Position numbers and translations under genes: made by a program. The notes beneath the pieces are model-generated. The model was given only the letters and a program-made list of their open reading frames with translations. It was not told the DNA's origin and made no database searches. A DNA stretch of 64,000 nt, from positions 620,001-684,000 of the forward strand of contig NZ_UAUU01000008.1 in the NCBI RefSeq assembly GCF_900457465.1, in the 5' to 3' direction. This DNA comes from Sphingobacterium multivorum (GTDB taxonomy: Bacteria > Bacteroidota > Bacteroidia > Sphingobacteriales > Sphingobacteriaceae). Of this stretch, positions 28,158 through 36,253 are shown in pieces (position 1 is the stretch's first letter; each line of letters begins with the position of its first letter).

Positions 28158-29360
28158 ATGAAGAAGAGTTTATCAGCACTTGCACTAGGGGGATTAGGGA
28201 TAGGTATTACCGAATTTAGTATGATGGGGATGTTACCGGACGTTGCCCAAAGCCTGCAAGTTTCAATTCCGGAAGCTGGTTATCTCATTACCGCTTATGC
28301 TTTGGGTGTTGTTATTGGTGCTCCACTATTGGTAGTTGCTATGAATCGGTTGTCGCCCCTTAAAACCCTGATTACCCTCATGGGATTATTTACCCTGTTT
28401 AATGGATTATCTGTGATTGCTCCAGACTACGGTCTTTTGCTGGTGTCGCGTTTTATTTCAGGATTGCCGCATGGTGCTTTCTTCGGTGTAGGGTCTGTCA
28501 TTGCTAGTCGATTGGCCGATCCTGGGAAAGAAGCGCAGGCGGTAGCGACGATGTATTCGGGATTGACCGTTGCCAATTTATTTGGGGTTCCATTGGGTAC
28601 CTATATAGGGCATCATTTTTCATGGCGTTATACTTTCTTATTGATTGTTGTCGTCGGTATTTTGACCATGTTAGCCTTAAAGTTGTGGATGCCTAAAATG
28701 AAAGCAGCACCTAAAAATAATCCCTGGAAGGACTTTGGCATTTTTCGCAATGTGAATGTCTGGTTTATGGTTTTATTATTTTCAGTGGCCCCAGGGGCGT
28801 TGTTTGCCTGGATAAGTTATATTGCTCCGCTGATGACTGAAGTGTCTGGGATTGCTGATAAATACCTGCCGTATATTATGGTGTTGGCTGGATTGGGTAT
28901 GTTTGTGGGGAATTTGATCGGCGGGAAGTTGACGGATACTTTTTCGCCAACAAAGGTGGTCGTAGCCGTATTGGTGGTTCAGATTTTATGTATGCTGGCT
29001 ATTTATGGCCTGTCCGACAACGTTGGGATATCCTTGGTGATGACTTTTTTAACCGGAGTCACTACTTTTGCGCTTGTACCTTCGTTAACCCTATTATTGC
29101 TTAATTCGGTAAAGAGTGATGCTGAAATGTTGGTTGCTTCTCTGGGGCCTGCATGTTTTAATATTGCGAATGCGTTGGGTGCTTTTTTAGGTGGTGTGCC
29201 TATTAATCAAGGCTATGGTTACACTTCTCCAGCTTTGGTTGGTGCGGTAATGGCGGCATTAGGGATAGTCATTTCTTTATGTTACATCCAACGAAGCAAA
29301 AAGCAGCCGACTATGGATAACAAAGAAGTTCTTGAGGATGCCGTTGGTCAACTTTCATAA
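28158..29360 (+). CDS. MFS transporter (AraJ/YdhP-like efflux)
   Basis: 400 residues with twelve hydrophobic helices. LALGGLGIGITEFSMMGMLP at the start is typical of the arabinose-efflux/chloramphenicol-resistance branch of DHA1 transporters (G-x-x-E-F-x-x-x-G-x-L). SRFISGLPHGAFFGVGSVIA follows in helix 4. The tail after helix 12 is polar. It is a proton-driven exporter of small molecules with unknown substrate. The gene stands alone, divergent from the sulfatase. Confidence 0.87.
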   Translation: MKKSLSALALGGLGIGITEFSMMGMLPDVAQSLQVSIPEAGYLITAYALGVVIGAPLLVVAMNRLSPLKTLITLMGLFTLFNGLSVIAPDYGLLLVSRFISGLPHGAFFGVGSVIASRLADPGKEAQAVATMYSGLTVANLFGVPLGTYIGHHFSWRYTFLLIVVVGILTMLALKLWMPKMKAAPKNNPWKDFGIFRNVNVWFMVLLFSVAPGALFAWISYIAPLMTEVSGIADKYLPYIMVLAGLGMFVGNLIGGKLTDTFSPTKVVVAVLVVQILCMLAIYGLSDNVGISLVMTFLTGVTTFALVPSLTLLLLNSVKSDAEMLVASLGPACFNIANALGAFLGGVPINQGYGYTSPALVGAVMAALGIVISLCYIQRSKKQPTMDNKEVLEDAVGQLS

Positions 29361-29420
29361 CCCTTCATGTCGTCTTGAAATTTGTTGTCGGTCCTAAGAA
29401 AATAGCGAATAGAATTGATG

Positions 29421-30221
29421 TTAACCAATATTTCCACCAATTCTATTGAAGATAGACTTAAATTGAACATCGATATTTTCCCCCAGGTACATGCGCTTGG
29501 CCCGGCGTTTTATAGGATTTCGTTGGTTCAATAGGAAGGAAACTGTGGTTGTATTCTCTTGAGGTAGTACAATTTTGGAATTTTGCCTTAAATAGAGTTT
29601 TAACAAAGCCATTCCGGCGGATTGTTTATTGGCGACAATAAGACCTTCTCCCAAAGTGGGAAGATAATAGCCGCGGACAGTTTCGTTCTCCACATAGACA
29701 AAGCCAGCCGTGAAATGTGGTTCTATTTCGAACCGTCTATTTTCGGCAGCAGTTTTCTGGTCGAGTGCCAAAAGTTGCTCGCTATAACGGGATTGATAGT
29801 GCTGTATGCTGTGGTCCGGTTCTTCAAGCTGAGTGATCTGTATATCCTCAAAGAAAAGATAGGAAGAAGATTCCTTAAAGCCGAGTTTTGTGTAAACTGG
29901 TGCGCCCATATCCGTTGCAATGAGTTGGATGCTCTTGCATTTTTTGCTATTTGCTATACGAATAAGTTCTTGGGTGATGTGTTTCCCATAGCCTTTTCCT
30001 CTTTCATCGGCAGAAACGATAATATGTCCCAACCAGGCTACGTTACTATGGATAATGGTCGTACCTATGGCGACAATTTTCTGATCGACCAGGAGTTTTA
30101 TGGGAAAACAAAAAGGGCTTTCTATATAGTGTTGTATTTTGATCGTGATATTGCCCCATCCTTCCGGACTTAGCGTTGTAATTATGGGAAGATCGGAAAA
30201 CTGAATAGGATCAAAATTCAT
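29421..30221 (-). CDS. GNAT family N-acetyltransferase
   Basis: A 266-residue protein. The first half is a GNAT fold with the acetyl-CoA loop VSADERGKGYGKHITQELIR near residue 90 and YTKLGFKESSSYLFFED after it. The second half, from about 150, is a separate domain (ETVRGYYLPTLGEGLIVANK) seen in two-domain acetyltransferases and lacking a clear CoA loop. The substrate is unknown. It starts 8 bases downstream of the GlxA-type regulator on the same strand, so the two are probably one transcript. Confidence 0.85.
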   Translation of the reverse strand: MNFDPIQFSDLPIITTLSPEGWGNITIKIQHYIESPFCFPIKLLVDQKIVAIGTTIIHSNVAWLGHIIVSADERGKGYGKHITQELIRIANSKKCKSIQLIATDMGAPVYTKLGFKESSSYLFFEDIQITQLEEPDHSIQHYQSRYSEQLLALDQKTAAENRRFEIEPHFTAGFVYVENETVRGYYLPTLGEGLIVANKQSAGMALLKLYLRQNSKIVLPQENTTTVSFLLNQRNPIKRRAKRMYLGENIDVQFKSIFNRIGGNIG

Positions 30222-30228
30222 GTAGCCT

Positions 30229-31218
30229 CTATTTTATTGCGGTTTTATTGTACTTGTTTTTATATTCAAGGGGGGATAGTCCCGTAAACCGGCGGAATAT
30301 TTCACGAAAAGCCTTTACGTCAGTATACCCAATAGCGTACATTACTTCATTTACCGTTTTCCGCGAGCTTTCCAATTCCTTTTTTGCCGATTCCACTTTT
30401 ATCCGTTGAAGATATTCCACAGGTGTATTACCTGTCGCTTTAATAAATCTACGGTCGAAATTCCGGCGTCCGACGGTGAATTTTTCAGATAACTTCTCCA
30501 TGGAGATTTTTTCTGAGAAGTTATTCTCGAGATAGTCCTGTGCACGCATGACCATTTCATCGCCATGTGACTTTTGACCATTAAAGATCATAAAATCGGA
30601 TTGCGTTTGTCTGGCAATATCAATTTGAAATATTTTGGAGCAATAAATCGCTGTCTGTCTGTCGTAAAACTTTTCAACCAGGTAAAGGAGGAGGTTGAGG
30701 AAGGAATAACCGCCACCATTGGTATAGATTCCCTGCTCATCGGTAATAATTTGTTCAGTTTTTAAGTTGACTTTGGGGAAGAGCTTATGGAAGTTTGCTG
30801 CTGATTTCCAATGGATAGAGCAGCTTTTGTTATCTAAAAGTCCCGTGGATGCGAGCAGATATGCACCGGTACACATGCTTGCTACATTTGCTCCTTTGGC
30901 ATGATGGTGTAATATCCATTCTGAAAGAACGCTATTCCCAGCTTCTATTGCAGTAAAATTGGAAATGACAGCGGGTACAATAATGAGGTCTGTTTTTTGA
31001 ATTGCAGTGATATCTTTCTGTGGCATGACCGTTAATAATCCATTGACAAAGTTACTCTGTTTAGAAACTCCTGCTAATTCTATAATAAATATAGGCTCCC
31101 TGTTCAGTTGATCGTAATAGCGGTTCGCTTCGGTGAATACATGGTATGTTCCAATAATGCACGATATGGTATTAGGGCCTGTCTGACTGTTTGGAACTAA
31201 GATCGTTAGGTGTTTCAT
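30229..31218 (-). CDS. GlxA-type AraC family regulator (DJ-1/PfpI + HTH)
   Basis: 329 residues. Residues 1-190 are a DJ-1/PfpI-like domain (NFTAIEAGNSVLSEW, then VASMCTGAYLLASTGLLDNK with the elbow Cys, and CSIHWKS). Residues 225-325 are an AraC DNA-binding domain with MEKLSEKFTVGRRNFDRRFI and VMYAIGYTDVKAFREIFRRF, ending LSPLEYKNKYN. This is the standard GlxA/FtrA arrangement. Divergent from it is the EthD gene at 31386, which it may control together with its own operon. Confidence 0.9.
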   Translation of the reverse strand: MKHLTILVPNSQTGPNTISCIIGTYHVFTEANRYYDQLNREPIFIIELAGVSKQSNFVNGLLTVMPQKDITAIQKTDLIIVPAVISNFTAIEAGNSVLSEWILHHHAKGANVASMCTGAYLLASTGLLDNKSCSIHWKSAANFHKLFPKVNLKTEQIITDEQGIYTNGGGYSFLNLLLYLVEKFYDRQTAIYCSKIFQIDIARQTQSDFMIFNGQKSHGDEMVMRAQDYLENNFSEKISMEKLSEKFTVGRRNFDRRFIKATGNTPVEYLQRIKVESAKKELESSRKTVNEVMYAIGYTDVKAFREIFRRFTGLSPLEYKNKYNKTAIK

Positions 31219-31349
31219 GTTGAAAGTTTATAAGATTGAATAAACGATAGTACGCTTATTTGATACTATTCAAATATACCGAAACGACTTGTCTAAATCA
31301 ACCGCTGAGAATGTCTATTTTACACCCCTTTTTGTGTTTTGAACTCCAC

Positions 31350-31357
31350 TATATTTG
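31350..31357 (+). promoter_or_regulatory. Possible -7 element of the EthD gene
   Basis: TATATTTG matches TAnnTTTG, 28 bases before the EthD start. The nearest upstream TTTG copies (31331, 31338) are closer than the usual 19-21 bases, so support is partial. Confidence 0.35.
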
Positions 31358-31385
31358 ATCTATAAATTTAAATTAATACGACAGG

Positions 31386-31700
31386 ATGGTACGAATGATC
31401 GCAATATATAAGACCCCTACGAATAGGGAGTTTTTTGACAAACACTATTTTGAGACCCATATTCCCTTGGCAAAAACGCTTCCTGGACTTATTCGTTATG
31501 AAGTGGCCAAAGGTGGAATTATGTCCACGACTGGACACAACGATGTGTATTGTATTGGAACTTTATATTTTGAAAGTTTAGCAGCGATTAAAATAGCATT
31601 TGCGTCTGAAGAAGGAAAGGCGTGTGCAGTTGACCGAAGAATCTTGGCACCTCATGATCATGATGTTCAGATTTACATATTTGATTCGATTGAGGTATAG
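31386..31700 (+). CDS. EthD family protein
   Basis: A 104-residue single-domain protein with the EthD pattern: MIAIYKTPTNREFFDKHYFE, THIPLAKTLPGLIRYEV, and the late segment with GTLYFESLAAIKIAFASEEG. The fold is a ferredoxin-like alpha+beta dimer. The founding member helps a cytochrome P450 degrade ethyl tert-butyl ether; most relatives have unknown roles. Starts at 31386 or 31395 are both possible. It is followed 40 bases later by the AHSA1 gene. Confidence 0.85.
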   Translation: MVRMIAIYKTPTNREFFDKHYFETHIPLAKTLPGLIRYEVAKGGIMSTTGHNDVYCIGTLYFESLAAIKIAFASEEGKACAVDRRILAPHDHDVQIYIFDSIEV

Positions 31701-31740
31701 GAAGATAAGAAGTATGAGTTAATGGTTAAAAATACGAAGA

Positions 31741-32667
31741 ATGATGAAAAAGGAAGATTTTAAAATGAGTATTACCGTTGATGCAGGTGCTCAACGCGTA
31801 TTTGAAGCAATCAATAATGTCCGTGGATGGTGGTCTCAAAATATTGAAGGGCCAACTGCTGCTTTGCATGATGAGTTTATATATCATTATCAGGATGTAC
31901 ATCGTTGTCGAATACGAATAGAAACGATGGAAACAGATCGTAAAGTAGCCTGGCGGGTCCTCGAAAACTATTTTAAATTTACCCAGGATGAACGGGAATG
32001 GACTAATAGTTCCATTATCTTCGATATTGTTGAAGATGTAGGTACAACTACATTACATTTCACCCATCGTGGGCTTAATTCCCAGATGGAATGTTACAAG
32101 GTATGTCATGATGCCTGGACATATTACATAGCGGACAGCCTAAGACAATTGATTTTAACGGGGATGGGACAGCCTACTCCAAAGGAGGAAATAGCGCTGG
32201 ACGCTATGGAAGAGAATCGCATACCACATGATCCTGGGACAAAAAGTATCTACCATAGATTGTTAATTGAAACTCCGGTAGAGACTGTTTACAAGGCGCT
32301 TACAACGGCGGAAGGACTAGCAGGCTGGTGGACACCAGATACGAAGGCAAAGCCAGAGATTGGTGCGATCCTGCGCTTTGGATTTGGTCCCAGCTATTTT
32401 AAAAATATGGAAGTTATTGCGCTGAAGCCTTATTCCAGGGTCGAGTGGCGCTGTGTCAAGGCATTTGAGGAATGGATTGGAACGACACTGACCTTTGAAC
32501 TTGAACCTCAGCAAAAGGGATGTATGCTGCTGTTTCACCATGATGGCTGGACAAATTATAGTGCGGAATTCGCTTCCTGTAGTTTTGATTGGGCACTATT
32601 TTTCAGGAGTTTAAAATTTTTCTGTGAAAAAGGAAAGGGTTTTCCTTATCCCGAATTTAATGTATAA
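31741..32667 (+). CDS. Tandem AHSA1/SRPBCC domain protein
   Basis: 308 residues made of two START-like domains. The first (about 5-150) has VDAGAQRVFEAINNVRGWWS and the helix VCHDAWTYYIADSLRQL. The second (about 165-305) has ETPVETVYKALTTAEGLAGW, VEWRCVKAFEEWIGTTLTFE and the C-terminal helix SLKFFCEKGKGFPY. Such domains bind hydrophobic ligands in a deep pocket; the ligand is unknown. ATGs at 31741 and 31744 are adjacent. It follows the EthD gene on the same strand and is probably cotranscribed. Confidence 0.85.
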   Translation: MMKKEDFKMSITVDAGAQRVFEAINNVRGWWSQNIEGPTAALHDEFIYHYQDVHRCRIRIETMETDRKVAWRVLENYFKFTQDEREWTNSSIIFDIVEDVGTTTLHFTHRGLNSQMECYKVCHDAWTYYIADSLRQLILTGMGQPTPKEEIALDAMEENRIPHDPGTKSIYHRLLIETPVETVYKALTTAEGLAGWWTPDTKAKPEIGAILRFGFGPSYFKNMEVIALKPYSRVEWRCVKAFEEWIGTTLTFELEPQQKGCMLLFHHDGWTNYSAEFASCSFDWALFFRSLKFFCEKGKGFPYPEFNV

Positions 32668-32709
32668 AATTCGGGAAGGGGCATAGTGTATTTTTGGTAT
32701 AAAATGAGA

Positions 32710-33579
32710 CTATCGCAATAGCTTGGCAATCGCATGCAGATAGTCTTTATTTTTAGAAAAATCATTATGTCCCTCCTTTGCCAACCGAATCAATTTATCC
32801 TGTTTTTTAAAGAATCTACTCAGTTTAATGGAAGAGTCAAAATAGACGGCTTTATCCTGGTCTCCGTGGAAGATGATCGTTCTACATTTTACTTTTTGTA
32901 ATGCCGAAGCATTGTCGAAATGAAAGGGGAGCCCGCTTGTATCGAGCTCAGGAGCGATATGTTGCGTCCAATCTTCAAAACTATAGTAAGGTGCCTGAAG
33001 AATAAGTATTTTTGGGGCGTTATGCGAAGCAATAGTTGAAGCCAGTGCTGTACCCATCGATTGACCAATTATGATGATATGATCTTCCGGATAATGTTGT
33101 TTCAGGTTATCATAGACTATTTGCAGATCACTATAAAGTAGTTCTTCATTGGTTACTTTACCTTCACTTTTTCCGTAACCTCGGTAGTCTAACATAAAAA
33201 GATCATAGCCGTTATCAGTATAGATATTCGCAATTTTACCCCAAGTGTCTACCGCCCCATTACTGCCATGCAAATAGAAAATTAGTCCTTTGCTCTTGTC
33301 TGCCTTAAACAAGATCCCATGGAGTTTAACATGATCTGCTGTTGTGATAAATTTTTCTTCATATTTGCCCTGAAAATGGAAGGTTGAATCTTGGAGCTTT
33401 TTGCTTGGAAATAGTTGTTCCTCAAGGATCTCATTCCAGTTTGGTTTCACTTTAGCCTTACTATTGGCTTGCGCATGTACTACGAGGTATGAAAAGATGA
33501 ATAGCAGGAGTAATAGCATTGGACGTGACCAAATGTGACGATAGAATTTTGTTAATGCGGTGGTATTGTTTACGTGCAT
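32710..33579 (-). CDS. Alpha/beta hydrolase, exported or membrane-anchored
   Basis: About 289 residues from ATG at 33579; starts at 33618 and 33519 are also in frame. A hydrophobic signal follows (PMLLLLLFIFSYLVVHAQ). The fold is alpha/beta hydrolase: IFYLHGSNGAVDTWG with the oxyanion loop, MLDYRGYGKSEG, the nucleophile elbow GQSMGTALAS, Asp in FHGDQDKAVYFD and the catalytic His in LAKEGHNDFSK. It resembles the BEM46/ABHD13 group of serine hydrolases. The substrate is unknown. It is convergent with the AHSA1 gene and divergent from pirin. Confidence 0.87.
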   Translation of the reverse strand: MHVNNTTALTKFYRHIWSRPMLLLLLFIFSYLVVHAQANSKAKVKPNWNEILEEQLFPSKKLQDSTFHFQGKYEEKFITTADHVKLHGILFKADKSKGLIFYLHGSNGAVDTWGKIANIYTDNGYDLFMLDYRGYGKSEGKVTNEELLYSDLQIVYDNLKQHYPEDHIIIIGQSMGTALASTIASHNAPKILILQAPYYSFEDWTQHIAPELDTSGLPFHFDNASALQKVKCRTIIFHGDQDKAVYFDSSIKLSRFFKKQDKLIRLAKEGHNDFSKNKDYLHAIAKLLR

Positions 33580-33674
33580 AAATATACTTGGTCTATGATT
33601 TTTATTTAAGTTACACATTTCTGTGGCATCCAGAAAATGTGGGAATTCCTAGTTTTAGCGGTATCTTTCTTATA

Positions 33675-33712
33675 AACTTAATCTAGGTTAAGTTTACGCC
33701 TTAATCTAGGTT
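33675..33712 (+). promoter_or_regulatory. Candidate operator upstream of pirin: inverted and direct repeats
   Basis: AACTTAA (33675) and TTAAGTT (33688) form a perfect inverted repeat with a 6-base spacer. CTTAATCTAGGTT occurs at 33677 and again at 33700, 23 bases apart, close to two helical turns. The block lies about 110-150 bases upstream of the pirin start. It looks like a binding site for a dimeric regulator, which is not identified. Confidence 0.45.
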
Positions 33713-33807
33713 GTTGGAAGCAGACTTCTTCTTGTCGTACCTTTGAGATAGCAATTTAAAATGAAGTGATCATTTAGGCTTCAACTTAAATTCATCAAGA
33801 ACGATAA

Positions 33808-33815
33808 AAAAGGAG
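33808..33815 (+). promoter_or_regulatory. Shine-Dalgarno-like site before pirin
   Basis: AAAGGAG lies 8-9 bases before the ATG at 33824. Clear sites of this kind are unusual in Bacteroidota and absent from most genes here; it supports this start and suggests high translation. Confidence 0.5.
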
Positions 33816-33823
33816 ATTATAAC

Positions 33824-34693
33824 ATGAAAAAATCAATTGAAAGAATTTTCCAACGTCCAGCTCAACCTGGCATGGTAGGAGATGGATTTCGTGTATTTAA
33901 TATGATACCAGGGAATGGGATTTCCCAAAAGAGGATGAGTCCATTTCTTTTACTGGATTTCAATGCAGCATTTGATTTTGGACCTTCGGATCATATTAGA
34001 GGCGTGGATGTACATCCGCATAAAGGATTTGAAACCGTGACTATCGCCTACAAAGGTAGTGTAGCCCATCATGACAGTTCGGGGAATAGCGGTGTTATTC
34101 GTCCGGGTGATGTACAATGGATGACTGCCGGCGCTGGCATATTGCATAAAGAGTACCATGAAGAGGAATTTTCAAAGAAAGGCGGATTATTTGAAATGGT
34201 TCAGCTCTGGGTTAATTTACCAGCGAAAGATAAATCAACAGCGGCGCACTATCAGGCAATTACTGCCGATCAGAAGGGGAAAGTCGTGTTGCCCGATGCG
34301 GCAGGGGTAGTCAATGTCATCGCGGGGAAATTTCAGGATATGGTTGGACCAGCGAGCACCTATACCCCTGTCAATCTGTTTGACATCAAATTGGAAGAAC
34401 AGCATGAAACGAACTTTTTGGTTCCACAAAATCATAATACAGCGATGCTCGTTGTGAATGGCGAGGTTGTAGTCAACGGTGAACTTGCTAAGGAGCATAG
34501 CTTTGTCTTATTTGGTCATGATGGTGAAGAGATTTCGATAAGGGCAAATAAGAATGCAGTTTTACTTGTGTTAAGTGGTGAACCCATTGATGAACCTATC
34601 GTGAGTTATGGCCCATTTGTAATGAATACACAGGCGGAGATTTACCAAGCCTTTGAAGATTTTCAAGCTGGCAAGTTTGGCGTACTTGAATAA
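33824..34693 (+). CDS. Pirin family protein (bicupin)
   Basis: 289 residues, normal for pirins. The N-terminal cupin has DVHPHKGFETVTIAYKGSVA with the metal-binding His pair, then HHDSSGN and GAGILHKEYHEEEF, giving a further His and Glu. The C-terminal cupin is less conserved (NTAMLVVNGEVVVNG). Pirins bind Fe in the first cupin; known members are quercetin dioxygenase-like or act as redox-sensing regulators. The start is backed by a Shine-Dalgarno-like site. A repeat block upstream may be its operator. Confidence 0.9.
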   Translation: MKKSIERIFQRPAQPGMVGDGFRVFNMIPGNGISQKRMSPFLLLDFNAAFDFGPSDHIRGVDVHPHKGFETVTIAYKGSVAHHDSSGNSGVIRPGDVQWMTAGAGILHKEYHEEEFSKKGGLFEMVQLWVNLPAKDKSTAAHYQAITADQKGKVVLPDAAGVVNVIAGKFQDMVGPASTYTPVNLFDIKLEEQHETNFLVPQNHNTAMLVVNGEVVVNGELAKEHSFVLFGHDGEEISIRANKNAVLLVLSGEPIDEPIVSYGPFVMNTQAEIYQAFEDFQAGKFGVLE

Positions 34694-34702
34694 ATGAAAT
34701 AA

Positions 34703-34751
34703 ATTTCCATACATGGCTTATATCCTTAATATGTAGGCCATGTATGGAAAT
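34703..34751. terminator. Convergent terminator, 15-base perfect stem
   Basis: The arms 34703-34717 and 34737-34751 are exact reverse complements (ATTTCCATACATGGC), with extra pairing toward the loop. It lies between pirin and the convergent MFS gene. Confidence 0.7.
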
Positions 34752-34798
34752 CAAAATGTCCGTTAACTTGCATTTCTTGGGATTGTCGTGCTCAACGA

Positions 34799-36033
34799 CT
34801 AAGAAAAGTTTTTTGGTCGTCTATCATAGCCGACATGCACGATGAGGACCAGTAGTGTACAACAAAAGCCGGTCAATACCACGCCATTCCATTGAAAGTA
34901 TTTCCAAGCCAGGGAAGCCAAGTAACTACCCAATGATCCACCGGCAAAGTAACTAAACATATAGACTGTATTTAGTCGGTTGGTTGCCCCTAGATTTAAG
35001 GAAAAAAAGCAGATTGATTGCTGATATGCATGGATTGTAAACCCAGGTCGATTAAGATTACACCTGTTATTAATCCGATATAGCTATTCCCTCCGATGTA
35101 GAATAAAATCCAGCTCAATAGCAGGATAAATATGGAACCAAGAATAATGGTATACGTAGAAACACGCGTTGCAATCCGGCCGACCACTGATGCTGCCAGC
35201 GCGCCAACAGCCCCTATTAATCCGAAGGATCCCGCTACGGCAGAGCCTGCGTAGAAAGGAGCTTCCTGTAAATGAAATACTAATGTAATCCAAAAAGCAC
35301 TGAATCCAGCAAAGCCTAAAGCCCCTCTGAGTGCAGATAGCCGTAATACCGGTTGAGTTTTTGTCAGATGGACCAAGGAGTGCATTAATTGGAGATAAGT
35401 ACCTTGAAATGTCGGTTTTACATCAGGTAGTGCGAAAGCTAATAATAACATGAATAAAACCATTAATGCTATAGCTATATAATAGATTGCTTGCCATCCC
35501 CAGATATCGCCAATAAATCCAGCTGCGACACGGGAAAGCAGAATACCCAATAGTAAGCCACTCATGACCATTCCGATTGATGAATTGCGTTTTTCGGGAG
35601 CAGCTAGTTCGGCCGTGAGGGGAACGAGCATTTGAGGAACGACAGAGCTGAATCCAACCATAAAGCTTGCGATATAGAGCAACTCGAGGGTGGGAGCTAA
35701 GACCATAGCCAATAAGGAGACTACGATCAGCAGAAATATGGTTAATATTAATTTCTTTCTTTTTATCATATCTCCCAAAGGGACGATAAAGAGCAGCCCG
35801 GTTGCAAAACCGATCTGTGTGAGCATAGCAATCATGCTAATTGTAGCTTCACTAACGTGAAAGTCTTTTGCCATCAATCCCAAAAGCGGCTGATTATAAT
35901 AGTTGTTGCCGACCACTATTCCCGTTGTCAAGGTAATAAGCCATAAAAGGGGCTTCGTAAGTACAGGTGTATGCCGCTTTGAGTCTACGTGAAACTCTAT
36001 GTTTTGATTTGTTATGTCTGTTGTATGTATCAT
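34799..36033 (-). pseudogene. MFS transporter (DHA1, YtbD/AraJ-like), single frameshift near 3' end
   Basis: From ATG at 36033 about 345 residues are intact: KPLLWLITLTTGIVVGNNYY, FIVPLGDMIKRKKLILTIFL (motif A region) and PQMLVPLTAELAAPEKRNSS. The frame breaks at SAFF in a T run near 35000; one added T restores SLNLGATNRLNTVYMFSYFA, GGSLGSYLASLAWKYFQWNG and a stop at 34799. Joined length is about 411 residues, normal for the family, with twelve helices. The substrate is unknown. A pair of direct repeats lies just upstream. Confidence 0.85.
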
Positions 36034-36082
36034 TTTGAATTTTATTTCCTTGGCTGCAAATTTACAGCGATCAGTAATGGAG

Positions 36083-36116
36083 GAATTGAAGAATTCGATC
36101 CATGAATTGAAGAATT
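36083..36116 (-). promoter_or_regulatory. Direct repeat pair, candidate operator of the MFS gene
   Basis: GAATTGAAGAATT occurs exactly at 36083-36095 and 36104-36116, 21 bases start to start (two helical turns). It lies 50-83 bases upstream of the MFS start. The binding protein is unknown. Confidence 0.4.
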
Positions 36117-36190
36117 GAAGTTTGATTAACCTAAATTGATCCAGAAGTTCGATAATTATGTACTGGATTAGCTATTGTGTTGCTGTTTTT

Positions 36191-36202
36191 TGACTTAAGT
36201 CA
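36191..36202. promoter_or_regulatory. Palindrome TGACTTAAGTCA upstream of the antiporter
   Basis: A perfect 12-base palindrome about 50 bases before the antiporter start; the same site stands before ribB. It fits the general TTGAC-N4-GTCAA shape of Crp/Fnr-family sites. Confidence 0.5.
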
Positions 36203-36253
36203 TGGTTTTTCAGTTGCGAGGCGATTAGTTTTGGGACTTAAATTTTTTATCAA

